Shown: piece after piece, positions 20,456-31,731 of the stretch | Numbering within the stretch: the first letter of the stretch is position 1 | Layout of the letters: each line of letters begins with the position of its first letter | Assembly (NCBI GenBank): GCA_032718475.1 | Contig: JAUCBJ010001612.1 | Location: 1-35,010, forward strand | Length of the DNA stretch: 35,010 nt | Origin: Nemertoderma westbladi | Lineage: Eukaryota > Xenacoelomorpha > Nemertodermatida > Nemertodermatidae | Direction: 5' to 3' | Translations under genes and position numbers: made by a program | The notes under the pieces: generated by a model | Databases searched by the model: none | Told to the model about the DNA's origin: nothing | What the model saw: only the letters and a program-made list of their open reading frames with translations

Positions 20456-22045
20456 TTACATCTCTGCTAAAAGCTGATTGAGCTTTTTTACCAAGACACC
20501 ACTGACATTACATCTTATTCTTGTTGTGCAGTGGTAGGTCACATCAATTTGTGTCATCATTATCTGTTCTTCCAATGTTTCTAGTACCTCAGCTGCTCAC
20601 TGGATACACCCAACTGCACCCATCTTTATCTGATTTCTTGAGATATGAAATTAGGAATTTCCCATCTCCAAGTTGACATTCAACAACACCTAGGTACCAT
20701 TTTAATTGCAGGTCATTGTCATCCCTCCAATATGCAATTACATGGTCTCCTATATCAACCTTCATGCCAGATGTTTCAACAGTTTTCTCTGCAATATGCC
20801 CTATTGATGACGGTTTACTTGACATGTTTGTCAAGCCTGTTAAAACATTATGCAGATCTACCATACTAATTGTAGATGCACTATTTGACTGATCCAGATA
20901 TGAATTAGATTGTCTGCATAGTGATTTGTACGCAGATTTTTGCCATCTTTCCTTAATCTAAAAACGGAAGAACTTTCTGGGAGGGATAAAGAAGTAATCC
21001 TGGCATATTTAACTTCCCTGTATAGATGATCATTTGCATCTTTATTATCAATTGAGCAACTGATGAAGTTTTTAACCTCTTGTGAGTTAGTAAATGGTCC
21101 CATGGGTTGTTGGTGCTTAAGAAAAGACAGAAGATTTAATTTGGTTTCCTCTAACTTTGTATTTAAAGCCTGTTTTTCAGTGTATCCAATATTTTGAAGT
21201 TCTCTCATACGTGCATTCCAATTGAGCTTATGTTCCTTTATTTCTTGTGACTGCTTTCTAAATTTGCTTAAATCTGCAGGATTACATTGTGCTATCAGAT
21301 CACTGGCCTTATTTAATATCATCTTACGTGATGCAGCTTCCAGACAACGTTTCCCCCTGATACCAATCTCATAGTTGACAAATCCAACACTTCTTTCCTC
21401 ACCAACATTATGGATTATCGTCTGATCGAGCTTAGTTACTAATTCTTCTTCTGTAGCACTTGCAATTTTTAGAACTGTGCCTGTATCCGCTTCTTTATTT
21501 TCTCCAAATCCAAAAATTGCACCCTTCTGTCTTTCAAAACCTTTTGCAAATTTATGAAGAAGCAATGTTAACAGATCTTCAATTTCTCTGCTGTAACACT
21601 TAGCAATTTGATTGAGGTTATCTAACAAGCATTGATTTGGTAATGACTTCTTAAAAATTTCACTTGAGACAAATGTGCAAACTTGTTCTGATGTGGAACT
21701 GAATCTGATGGCTGGGATTTCAGTAAGATCAGCAAATAGCTTTGGAAATGACTTTAACAGCATTGAGTATGTAGTTGATGTGTCCATAAGGAGATGCTCA
21801 AAAGGACGAGTAATATGAATTCCAACTAATGAAATTGTACACAATATTGGTTTGAGTATTTCCATCTCAACAAAGCTGCGGTCTAGAATCGATATGTTAT
21901 TCATAATATTCTTGAATGTATCAAGATAGTTCGCAATGTCATCAAGATGATAAAGCAAGCTTAGACAACAGTCATTAATCCTATTAAATCGGTGGTCTTT
22001 TAGACTATAGTTTACATAATTAATTCTGAATTTTACGTTTTTTTT
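20456..22045 (-). pseudogene. RNase H/barrel family gene, copy 2 (5'-truncated, frameshifted)
   Basis: The main frame runs from about 22045 to 20858. It continues, after shifts near 20900 and 20590, through 20864-20589 to a stop at 20456-20458. NYSLKDHRFNRIN matches YQERRFTKLG of copy 1. FGFGENKEADTG, then KIASATEEELVTKLDQTIIH, align with YGFG and KLTAEEKKDLEKSNII. VGFVNYEIGIRGKRCLEAAS spans the point where copy 1 is frameshifted. GPFTNSQEVK and REVKYARITS follow. The C-terminal barrel (20753-20600; GDHVIAYWRDDNDLQLKWYL, GKFLISYLKKSDKDG, WVYP) and a tail (VLETLEEQIMMTQIDV) match copy 1 in order. The RNase H-like core is missing upstream of 22045. Function is inferred only from copy 1. Confidence 0.6.
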
Positions 22046-22979
22046 GCATAATTTGTGAGAGCGGTTAACCCGCTAGACTACATTCAGTCGCATATGATGG
22101 AAGCGCATCTAAGTAGGGGGGTAGGTACCCTAGGACTTGACACCTACCCTGTTTTGATGCTATTTTCGGTGACAGGATACATGGACACAACTTTGTGGAT
22201 GGTAGCCAATACTGTTTGTGACCTAACATCTCCCCCTACGAGTCAGACTGTTCCATGACTTTCACTGTATCATCTTGACTCTTTCAGTCTGTTCCATTAC
22301 ACCACATGACTCACTCAGGCTGTTGCATGCCAACTATGCATACTTTATACACACTAGGTTTCTAATATACAGGTATTCATAATTGTACAATATATAATAA
22401 CTACTCTGAAAAAAGTTTCTTATGGTTATTCATTAAAACCAACCGATTTTTGCAATAGTTAAATGTTTCATTGTTGGTTATTAACCAAAATCGGCTGTTT
22501 TGGTCGTTAAATGTGCTAAAAACTTATATTTAAAACCGACTTGCAAATTGAAATAATCAATTGTAAAGGTAAAGATAAAAATGCAAATTGTATTTATACA
22601 TTTAAAAATATAACTAATAGTTAGTTTTATTTATTAAAAACACAATATTATTTCAATCAATGTAATAACCAATAGTTTTTAATTGTCACAAAAACAATTG
22701 TTTTTAACGAAATATACATTTGTGACAAATAATAATAGGTTATGTACCACACAACACAATAGTTGGTTAATTCATGAAAGTAAAAATACCCTGTTATATT
22801 ATGATCATTTTAGAACTTAGGAGTTTATATTTTAAACATGGAGTTTATTTTTTAACTGCCTGTTAATTAAAAAAAAAACCATCGGAATCTTTTTTCAAAA
22901 TTTGCCTATATTATAATAGCGGCATAGACTATTTGTTGTTATTGCGTGTATAAACTATATTTTATGAGTATTCTATGCA
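22046..22979. other. AT-rich spacer with a small hairpin
   Basis: ccgatttt at 22443-22450 pairs with aaaatcgg at 22487-22494. Around it, ggttatt/aaccaa blocks recur and could be subterminal repeats of the EnSpm element that follows. No convincing CACTA terminus was found. 22060-22320 holds no recognisable feature. Confidence 0.4.
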
Positions 22980-24140
22980 ATGAGTGGTAGGAAAAGACGC
23001 TACCAGCGCAAGAAGCATGTTGGTGTAATTTCATGCGCAACATACCCCGTCTATAAATCGAAACGGATTGTAAATCCTGGTAATTCCTCTTCGTCATCAT
23101 TTCTGTCCTCGAGCAGTGAAATGTGTGATATACCAGAAGACTTACATATAGAAGAAGGTAGTGGTGGCTGCAATGAACTTGTAAACTTTAATTCTACAAA
23201 CGTTGAAAACTATAGTCGATTTTCTGAATCATTGCACTTTTCTCGGATAAACAGGCAAATATCTTCATCCCCGATTCCTTTTGATTCGCCTAATATTAGC
23301 TTTACGTCTGGGGAAAGTTTGTTTGACGATAGTGATACCTCTTTCACTGATAACTATTTATACACCGGCTCTCAATTAACTGTCGCTGATTTTAAGAATA
23401 AATTTTTGAACTTAGTTAATGATCACCACTTATCTGATTTTGCAGCTAAACACATTTTAGAATTTATAGCTGAAGTTTTACCTATCCCTAACCGTACCCC
23501 TGGTTTCTGTAACCTGAATGATGACGAAGACTGACCTATCAGACTGTTGCAACATATCCACAAGTATTAGTAATGATAAGAGTGGCTGTAATACGTACTT
23601 CACATTAGATTTATGTAAACAAATTACTCATTTACTAAAGCTACATCCAAATGTATTTAATTTTGACAGTTCTAATAAAGTTCCTCACAATGACTCCAAT
23701 ATGTGTAAAATTTATTCGGATGTTCATACTGGATTTTTTTCTAAGTTTCCCATCCCATTAGAGGATGGCGTAAGATATTTATATCTTGGTCTCAATACTG
23801 ACGGAGTTGTTCCTGTTTATAAATCCAAAGGTTTATGTCTGTGGCCTGTTATGGCATGTGTTTTTAATATCCCTGTCCGTAGGAAATTTGAAAATCTTTT
23901 ATTAATCAGTATGTTTCACGGTAGAGATAAACGGAATGTATTGCATTTATGTAAGTTGGCTTCAGATAATATTCGTAACTTTGTTTTACAGTACAATAAT
24001 GTAACTGTTATACTTAAAGTGGTAACATTTGTAGCCGATTTGCCAGCTAAGGCGGATGCATTAAACATTCAGCATCATAATTCTTATTATGGATGCCCCT
24101 GGTGCTTTATTATGGGAGTTTATGATAAAACTTATCATAG
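22980..24140 (+). pseudogene. EnSpm/CACTA transposase, N-terminal region and first catalytic half
   Basis: ATG 22980 opens a Ser-rich N-terminus with a basic start (MSGRKRRYQRKKHVG). It ends with SQLTVADFKNKFLNLVNDHH and ILEFIAEVLPIPN, a typical lead-in helix region. A frame change near 23520 leads to HTGFFSKFPIPLEDGVRYLY, LNTDGVVPVYKSKGLCLWPV (probable first catalytic Asp), FENLLLISMFHGRDKRN, VVTFVADLPAKADALNIQ and NSYYGCPWCFIMGVY (zinc-type Cys pair). This order is that of animal EnSpm/Tnp2-like transposases. A further shift lies at about 24140. Confidence 0.82.
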
Positions 24141-24800
24141 ATGATATTTCCATATGATGATAGTTCCATACCTGAATTACGTAGTGCTGATTCCCACACA
24201 ATGTTGTGTTTTAAAGCAGCAGAATCTGGAAAGCCACAGCAAGGAGTGAAAGGTTACAGCCCTTTGATGGATGTCATCGATCTACCATTGGCCTCTCCCT
24301 TTGATCCGATACACATCCTTTACTTGGACATTGGTAAAACATTACTCACTTTTTTTATAAGCAAAAACTTTATTACTTCGAAAGAGATTTCACCTCTCCT
24401 TGAAAATCTCAAGTTACCAACTTGCTTTACTAGAAAGCCCCGATCCTTAGATGTTTTACGTTACTGGAAAGCTACATAATTTCGCAATTTTGTTCTATAT
24501 TTTGCAATTTGTTCATTTTATTTAACAGAGCTGGATACAAATTTGACTATTTTAGTGGTATGCTTCTCTACTGTTCTTCATTTATTGTTAAACGATCAAG
24601 TTAGTCAAGATAATATAAAAGATTCCGATTATCTAATCACTTTCATACGTAAGAACATTGCTGAACTATTTGGGGCGGCATCCCAAACACTGTCTTTGCA
24701 CATTTTATCGCATTTGCCTAGGCAAGTTGAGATGTTTGGTTCCTTGCAGTTCTCGTCGGCTGCTACATTTGAGATCCCTTTTACCATTTAAAGTGTTTGG
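24141..24800 (+). pseudogene. EnSpm/CACTA transposase, C-terminal half
   Basis: Continues from the upstream entry after a one-base shift. It reads LRSADSHTMLCFKAAESGKP, QQGVKGYSPLMDVIDLPLAS and FDPIHILYLDIGKTLL (the P.H.hh.G motif of the family), then WKAT, one in-frame TAA at 24477-24479, and FRNFVLYF. It then reads LVVCFSTVLHLLLND and LSLHILSHLPRQVEMFGSLQ, a DUF4218-like segment. It fades after 24790. Interrupted by at least two shifts and one stop across the gene, so inactive. No terminal repeats were identified with confidence. Confidence 0.82.
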
Positions 24801-24894
24801 TTTCGGGTACCAGAAACGAGGCTGCTACTATTATAAAACGTTTTTTTCGCCTTAACCCTATCAGTACCGGGCTATAAAATGTTGTACAAATACC

Positions 24895-24940
24895 GGGGGG
24901 GGGGGGGGGGGTCATATTGACCCCCCCCCCCCCCCCCCCC
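24895..24940. repeat. G17 / C20 homopolymer hairpin
   Basis: Seventeen G (24895-24911), a 9-base loop, then twenty C (24921-24940). It could fold as a perfect hairpin or form G-quadruplex structure. It may also mark a low-quality or collapsed assembly point. Confidence 0.85.
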
Positions 24941-24959
24941 TCTAAAATCTACAAATATT

Positions 24960-25720
24960 TACGAAAACGTCTGAAAACGTCTTATATTGCAGCACCAAAA
25001 TTACAAGTAGTGCACAATTTTCACAAAATTTGAAAGCTACATTTTCGGCTAATTATTTTTCAATACAAGTTTTCTGGGGTGAAAAATACATTGGAAAATA
25101 TTTAAAAATGATATGATTACTATAAATGGCTGTTTAGTCCTCTCAGCGTAGGAAAAAAATGAAAAAAAACAAGTAACCAGCACTTTTCAGTTAGAACACA
25201 AAATTTTTAATTCACTTATACGATGCTATAAATTCACATTTTCAGGTTTTCGAGGGCGCTGATTCTAATGGAATACATTTCTAATATGCCAGATCATTGC
25301 TACTTGTATTTTTCGGCGTAATTTTCAAATTTTGGTGCTAGCACCAAATTTCGTACCCATCACCAAAAAGTACAAGTTTGCGATGTCCAGTGCTGTTTTT
25401 ATTGATTCCATCGGATTCAGGACCCTCATAAACCCGTATAACGCAAGAAACAAGGTTATACTATCTACTTATTAATTTGCATATTTTCCAAAATTTGGTG
25501 CTGGCACAACAATTTTCACCCACCGGCGAAAAATACAAGTTTGAGAACTCTTATGAAATTTTTACTGATTCCATTGAATTCAGAACCATCACAAACCCGT
25601 ATAACGCAAGAAACAAGGTGACACAATCAATTGATATATTTGATGGTTTTCAAAATTTGGTGCTAGCACCACATTTTGCACCCAAATCCAAATTCACAGC
25701 TAATCAAGGGATTTATTGAA
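24960..25720. repeat. 163-bp tandem repeat, 2 clear copies plus decayed flanks
   Basis: The core ttggtgctagcacc, containing the 12-bp palindrome ggtgctagcacc, occurs at 25332 and 25657, with a variant at 25495. Intervals are 163 and 162 bp. Within units, aaacccgtataacgcaagaa and gattcca are shared. Older copies are hinted at from about 24990 (gcaccaaaattacaagta). No coding function is seen. Confidence 0.75.
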
Positions 25721-26289
25721 TTCATGGGATTAAAATTATTATTTTCGTATAAACATGTATTCACTTCAATCACACATGGGTATAATTAGGATTGTTGAAC
25801 TATATTGTAAAATGGGACATGCTGTCCCGGTAGTCACGTCCCAGCAGTCACACTCAGCAATCTCTGCTGCAGCAACGCCAATTACCCTTTGAACTCGGGA
25901 ATACTCTAAAAACAAACTTTGGTTGTGCTGTGGCAACATAAAATATCATTGAAACCAGTATCTTTCGATGGCTGCTGACAGCAAATAAATAAAAAAAACG
26001 GTCGAAAATTCGTGTCTTTTTTCATGTCCCCGTAGTCACACGCATAAAAACGCTCACAAAATGGTTCAAATGATTCATATCATGATGTTCTTTATTAATT
26101 TTGCAGCCTACATTATCCATGGTTGCATTGCAATAGCAAGTTTTACATATGCTTGTTATACATCTCCTTAAACCATGTTCAAATGGAGCAACCTTTGGCC
26201 TCTCTGTCCCAGGAGTCACATGGAATTACCCTAGTAATAGTTGGACCTAAACCAATTACTGAGGACTCTGAAGCACTCATCAGTATAGA
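25721..26289. other. Non-coding spacer with 'gtcacac' blocks
   Basis: Short loosely repeated phrases occur near 25820-25855, 26025-26040 and 26208-26220 (gtccc..gtagtcac, gtcccaggagtcaca). No ORF is supported. Confidence 0.35.
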
Positions 26290-26760
26290 AACCGCTGAAA
26301 GGACACATTCTATTGGTTGAATGCTTGCAAGAAATAAGTAATGTAAAGGATGAGACCTCACAGAGCCATAGTGAGACACAACACTTTCTATTGGTTGTTT
26401 ATACATAAACTGCAGAAAGGTAATATCTACCAAGGTAGTGCGGGGAATGTTCTTTGAAGTAATGTTAGACCACTGTCTGAGACAGGAGGAAGAGTGACAC
26501 TGGGCATTCATTTCCTATTGGTCGTCGCATACATCAAAGTCCAAACCAATCTTGATGTGTATCATTGGCGCGGTATACATCTGAAGAATGTTCCTTGTGG
26601 TGTGGTGATAGTCTACTTGCTGCCGCGGGCGTGGTCTTTGAATGACTCATCAGTATAGAGACAGTGTCAGGCCAAACCTTGTGTGTTCAGTATAAATCCT
26701 AAGGCAATTCAGCAATAAAGGTAATTAGCAAGTCGTTAGACTTGATTACTGTAAGAAAAA
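26290..26760 (+). promoter_or_regulatory. Promoter- or LTR-like segment with CCAAT and TATA motifs
   Basis: Three reverse CCAAT boxes (tctattggttg at 26308 and 26388, cctattggtcg at 26512) precede a TATA-like gtataaat at 26690 and an aataaa at 26714-26719. The phrase actcatcagtatagaaac at 26274 recurs as actcatcagtatagagac at 26644. Clustered promoter motifs plus a polyadenylation signal within 30 bp would fit the U3-R part of an LTR or a solo LTR. No element ends or coding region confirm this. Confidence 0.25.
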
Positions 26761-26865
26761 AAAGCTACTGACTACTGGCTACTGACCTAGAGCAAAAACG
26801 GCTCTAACGATTTTGATGAAATTTTGCATGGACCATGAAAATGGATTTCTAAGGGTACTTGTGAA

Positions 26866-27479
26866 ATCGCGGTTTAAATTGAAACATCTCAACTTGTTTT
26901 ATTTCGAAAAATAGCCCCAAAACACTAAAATTGCCATAGTCACAATGATAAAACACCAGCTGGCACTCATGAAAAATGTATAGAGATGGCCTGGTAATGC
27001 ATTCAATAGGAAGGCCAACTAACAAAGAAGTACTTTCTCTGCCAAGTTTTATTATCACTCTACTATACAACCCAGACAGTAAGCAAACATTAATTTGTTT
27101 AACTGGCTATTACAGTTTCAGCTGAATAACTCTTCCCAATGCATCCTTGCTATGTTAATTAATTGGCTTGAAGCTAAATGACTGTTAGTTAAACAGTGTG
27201 TTGGCTACACAGTGTATTGTACTATGCTCTCATCGCATTATTGTTTTATTTTGAAATCTTTGTGCCAACATTAATACTGTGGAGGCTGTAGGCTTATAAG
27301 GCTGAATATTTACTCAGCCTCAAAATGATTCTCCATAAGGCTAACATTATTGTTTGAAATATAAAAATCTGCTATAATAATAATATAATTGTTATAGTTA
27401 ATTAATATCGTGGTTTACATTGAACAGTGTAAATTGTTAATCGCGGTTTACATTGAAACATATGAACTTGTTTTATTTA
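26866..27479. repeat. Direct repeat pair, ~40 bp
   Basis: aatcgcggtttaaattgaaa with its following cttgttttattt (about 26866-26905) recurs as aatcgcggtttacattgaaa at about 27440-27479. A shorter third echo, atcgtggtttacattgaac, lies at about 27408. The intervening 530 bp are AT-rich and non-coding. Confidence 0.65.
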
Positions 27480-28160
27480 TTACAAAAATAAGAACGAATT
27501 TGTCTTATCACTTCTTGTGCGCGATTGTATTGAATTCATGACAACTGCTGTTATTGTTATTAATCAATTGACACCTCGACTCCTCTCTGAGACTCCGACT
27601 ACTCTATCCGATAGAATAAAATAATCATTTCGCTAACTGCTCTCTATCTTCTATAATCGCAACAGCTTTTATAATTCATTAGATGATCACAACATAATAA
27701 TTATAGTTTGGAGTTTGGAGTTGTCTAGAAAAATTTTCGTACACCACCGGGACTACTCTCACACTAATTGATTTATCAGACAGAACAAAAAGCTTTACTT
27801 GATTCGTACTGTCTCCTACGACTTGCTTCACGGGCCGGTAGGCCCGTCTCTAGTAAGTTTATTCTACCTGTTATAGTTTGTAGCATTCACTGAAAGATTT
27901 TTGGATTCGTACTGCATCAGTTCGTCCATCGCTTATTTTCTACGAAAATTTGAGGTAAGTGGAGTCGGACAGATCATCGCTGTGTTTATACTTTTATATA
28001 ATAATACCAGAGTACGCTACTTATTTCAATGAATGTGTTATACGTTATGCATAATAGTAGTACAGGTACTGAAGATAATGAAACGAAAGTCGAGAATTTT
28101 CTAAGTCTGTTTTCCTGAAATAATGATGAAAATTGTGAGCTAATAAAGTAAAATTTAATT
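27480..28160. other. Non-coding DNA with an isolated splice-donor-like site
   Basis: Contains a perfect 5' splice consensus (gag then gtaagt, donor at 27955) and a small palindrome, cgggccggtaggcccg, near 27831-27846. If 29060-31540 is a spliced gene, this could belong to a 5' untranslated exon, but nothing else supports that. Confidence 0.25.
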
Positions 28161-28280
28161 GGTGGGCGGGTGGGCTGACCTAAGAAGTTTGAATTTAGAC
28201 AACATTCTGGTGGGCGGGTGGGCTGACCTAAGAAGTTTTAGATTAGACAACATTCTGGTGGGCGGGTGGGTTGATATCCG
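28161..28280 (+). repeat. 48-bp tandem repeat, about 2.4 copies
   Basis: ggtgggcgggtgggctgacc begins at 28161 and 28209, and a variant begins at 28257. The G-rich core is followed by taagaagttt and tagacaacattct. A related ggtgggtggcgggt follows at about 28290. Confidence 0.85.
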
Positions 28281-29062
28281 TTGTTGAATGGGTGGGTGGC
28301 GGGTCTAATTAGAGATTGTGGGAGGGGAGGGGTCAATTAGAATTTAGTTGCAGTTTCAAGTTTCGCTCCTTGGGGGTCTATCACTTGGGATACATTCTCT
28401 GATTTTCTGCCAGACCGATTATTTCCAAAATCGAAGAGTCAACTCACGCATGGCCTGGCCATGTTATGCGCGGCCTTTAAGCAAGTGGGTTATAGGTAAA
28501 ATATTTAATTTTTAAAAATTAAATTAAATTAATAGATATATAAGAATTGCCTAGGAAAGCTGCTATTTATGATATTATATATGCTAGGCTCTGATTCTTA
28601 ATGTAAATATTTAATATTTAAAATAATAATACGATTAGTTTTCATTTGTTATTGAAATTAAGTCAATGCCCTCTTATCACAACCACGTTCTTATCAAAAT
28701 TATATCAAAAAGACATTTGCATTTCTTTTTATTTTTGTCTACAGCCTTTTCTCCGGTTTAAACTTATACTAAAACTGATGGATAATGGGTTAATTACTTT
28801 GTGTTTATGCTAAACAATACTTATTATTCTAAAGAATTAATATCAATTGAATATAATTTTTGAACTTTACTTCCAACCATTATTCAATGTCCTATTGGGC
28901 ATTGCTTGCACATTCCGGCTTTACAATAAATAAGTTTGAATTAAATCAATCCAATATTATACTAAAAAAAGAGAAACAAATGTTCCTATCAATGGATCAT
29001 TTCCTTTCTGCTAAATACTGTAAGTAAAATAATATATCACGGTTTGAAAAAATATTTGTTAG
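28281..29062. other. AT-rich spacer
   Basis: A few GC-richer phrases occur near 28440-28485 (catggcctggccatg palindrome at 28449-28463). Otherwise the DNA is AT-rich with no gene recognised. Confidence 0.45.
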
Positions 29063-29282
29063 TTACATTTTTGCATGTGTTTTGCCGGGATTAATGAAAA
29101 CTTTTTATCACAACAATATTGGCTATATCGGGTGACGATATCGAGGACGGCCTCAAGTTGTGTGCGGAGGTGCTGCACGTAAAGAAATCCTCGTCCGTAA
29201 TTGTAAAGAAAAAGTCTGGTGGATTTGGTGCCACGAAATTTTCAAAATCAACGCAGACCTACAATCGGATGATATTTTTTAG
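29063..29282 (+). pseudogene. Short GC-rich open segment, possible exon
   Basis: Between AT-rich flanks there is a plus-strand frame open to 29282: ISGDDIEDGLKLCAEVLHVK, KSSSVIVKKKSGGFGATKFS, TQTYNRM. It ends at TTTTAG followed by GT, a possible splice donor. From there it could join in frame to the acceptor at 29955 (tttgttattttag). The composition contrast suggests coding or imported DNA. I do not recognise the peptide. Confidence 0.35.
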
Positions 29283-29952
29283 GTTATTGTATTGATATAA
29301 TCTATTTCCATACTTGATTTAAACAGAATACATACATTTAATATAAAATAGCATAAATAGTAGAGGAATTGGGTGCCATGGGTTATTTCTCTCATCCCTA
29401 GGTCGCGGGTTCATTCCCACAAAGTGTGAATTGTAATCCATTTTGATCATTATTGACTGGGACACCAAAAAAACTCACCAATCTAGTACAATGTAACTCA
29501 ATTTTGTTATTTTGCTTTTATGGTGTTGCAATTTTTCAACATCAATGCAAAAAACTTTCAACAAAATATACATACACTTTATCAGTTTATTCTAATATTC
29601 ATAAGAATAAAAGATGTTTATTATATTTATTATACATTTTTATATAATGTTCAAATAGGTGTGGTGGGGAAGGGGACTTTCCATTTCCAGGGGAAAATCG
29701 TAACAGCTGATGACATCCAAAAATAACATTGTAACATTGTAACTTTAGTTTTTTGTTTTGGTTAGAATAACATGTCTCTGTAACCTGCACCTTTCCCTTA
29801 ATTGATTATTAAACATTGAGGCGGGATATTAATTCGCCGAGGTGGGAGTTTACTACTGTGTCTCAAAAAGATAATTATAATAATATAACGGGAATATTTA
29901 TACTAAACTCATTTGCTGCAATGGATTTATAATTTATGTTATTTTGTTATTT
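29283..29952. other. AT-rich spacer or candidate intron
   Basis: Starts with GT and ends with a T-rich tract and TTTTAG. It contains a B-box-like gggttcattccc at 29407 without an A box. No ORF is supported. Confidence 0.3.
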
Positions 29953-30648
29953 TAGATGCACCGAGAGCGGTGAGGTGTTTGCCGTTATTGCTAACGACGG
30001 CAAACAGTCGGCAAGACTGTTTATGGACAGAAGTGTTGGCGTGGGGTCCCAAGTCCACTCAAGTGTCCACTCCTGTTCTCATAGGGAAAGAGAACTCCGA
30101 CCTCGTTGTTGTCGGGGTAGACGATATGCTGGCACCGGTAATCCAGCCGTCCAATGTGGAGAAGTCGGCTGTTACTTGGGACCCCGAGTCGACAGCGATG
30201 GGTTCCTTCGCTATGAGAGCGACAGCCCTCAACTTGAACCGAATCAAGGTGGTGGAGGATGTCTGTGGTGGGGCACCCTGTCTGTCCCTGTCTGGTGTCC
30301 TGCCCCACAGTGAAGTGGGGATTCTCTATGGCTGTTAAGCCGGATTTCCTCCAGGCCATAGATCGGGTTGAAACTGTCACGTCGCGTCGCTTTCTAAACA
30401 GCTTTGTAGGAGGTAGACGCATCAGCCTGGATGAGGTGCCTCAGTGTCGCGAGTATATCCGGCAGATGTTAAGGGACCTTAACGTCTTGGAGGGGGTTCA
30501 ATGGATGGTGTCTGGGTGGATGCGGCCAGCGTTGAAGGAGGGTGATGAACAAGTCACACTTCCTTCCTACCACATATCATCCATCCGGCTGCTGGATTAT
30601 CCAGTGGGCGTCTTCCCAGTTTGTCCTTTCAATGCTGGACACATATAA
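29953..30648 (+). pseudogene. GC-rich broken ORFs of unknown family
   Basis: Three overlapping plus frames share this GC-richer block. 29955-30313 begins CTESGEVFAVIANDGKQSAR. 29913-30338 contains DLVVVGVDDMLAPVIQPSNV, TWDPESTAMGSFAMRATALN and GVLPHSEVGILYG. 30259-30648 contains KPDFLQAIDRVETVTSRRFL, CREYIRQMLRDLNVLEGVQW and LLDYPVGVFPVCPFNAGHI. The most protein-like stretches pass from one frame to the next, which suggests a single coding sequence of about 230 codons with one or two frameshifts. No domain was recognised. Cellular, retroelement or integrated-virus origin are all open. Confidence 0.4.
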
Positions 30649-30977
30649 CTCGTCACACATCCCATAGGGGCAGCATGGCGCATAATTAATCAATTATAAT
30701 CTTTTATTTGTTCTTTATTCTTCGTTTTTCATAGTCCATAGCTTTAAATTTTCCATAGGACCTGCTAGCGTGTTATTAATAATTACTGATGTTTTTGGAA
30801 TATTTATTTTGCTATTATAGTTTACTTAAAATGAGTTCTACCAAAATCATAATTAATGATCGTATTATATCAGGCCAAATAAGCATTAAATGTAGTTATA
30901 TCACATTTTGTAACACGCCGAGACAGTTTAATGTTTTGGTTTGTAAAATACGCCTCTATTATCTCTGCTCCTTACCT

Positions 30978-31335
30978 TCAATTGGTAATTGGGTCGTTTA
31001 TTGTTGAAAGGGCCACTTTTGTTTCCTGTTTATTTATCTTAATTGATATTAAGATTGTTTAGTTTTTTGGTTAAAAAATGTCCTGTTCCGTTTTCTTAAT
31101 TGATATTAAGATAGTTTATTTTTTTGGTTAGAAAACCCCGCTTCTGTAATATGCTCCTTTCCCTCTGGTAATAGGATCGTTTATTGTTTTGGGGTTAGAA
31201 AAGGCCGCTTCTGTATCCTGTTCCTTTCTCTCAATTGGTAACAAGATATCGTTTATTGCTTAGGTTAGAAAATGCCGTTTGTGTAACCCGTTCATTTCCC
31301 TCAATTGGTAATGATATCACTTATTATTTTTGTTA
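30978..31335. repeat. 57-70 bp imperfect tandem repeat, six copies
   Basis: The phrase tcaattggtaat or its variants ttaattgatatt and ctctggtaat, followed by a cgtttattgtt-like block and ggttagaaaa, recurs at 30978, 31039, 31096, 31162, 31231 and 31301. Typical decayed minisatellite; no coding sequence. Confidence 0.75.
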
Positions 31336-31435
31336 GACAGTACTAAAACAATAATATAATTCATTCAGTCGCCCCGTATTATATTAAATCTCTGTTATAT
31401 TCCTCACAATAATTTTAAACTCGTACTTTGTAGGT

Positions 31436-31597
31436 GGAGAAGGAGGTACAACGCACTACCGTTCCTCTATCGTACGCCGACGCGTTACGATCGCCTCCAC
31501 GCACTACCACCCCGCCGACACCATCAACACCAGTTAGTTTGTTGTTTCGCACGTTTTTATATGTAATTTCACCGTTTATCCACTGATTTAGGATCAT
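31436..31597 (+). pseudogene. Pro/Thr-rich open segment, possible exon
   Basis: After an acceptor-like tttgtag at 31428-31434, the plus frame reads VEKEVQRTTVPLSYADALRS and PPRTTTPPTPSTPVSLLF to a stop at 31595. The first 100 bp are GC-rich, then the DNA becomes AT-rich. SYADAL-type stretches are seen in some LINE ORF1/gag proteins, but this is too short to assign. Possibly part of the same gene as 29953-30648. Confidence 0.3.
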
Positions 31598-31731
31598 TTA
31601 GAGTACCGAGTATTTAAAAGGAATCGGTTAGTATCTGAAGTGACTGTTAAAATATAATCTAAACATTTCAGTTTCATCTCTAATTTATCTTCCTTCGAGT
31701 TTCCATTCATTTGGGTGAGTACATCCGCCTC

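Noticed and set aside
22330-24890. CACTA-type terminal repeats around the EnSpm gene
   Set aside because: Isolated cacta/cactg words exist, but no matching inverted pair with a 3-bp target duplication could be found by eye.
26849-27070. 73-codon minus ORF
   Set aside because: It lies in repeat DNA and shows no motif, homology signal or composition difference.
29360-29430. tRNA-like element with a gggttcattccc B box
   Set aside because: There is no A box at tRNA spacing and no paired arms, so it is not called as a tRNA or SINE.
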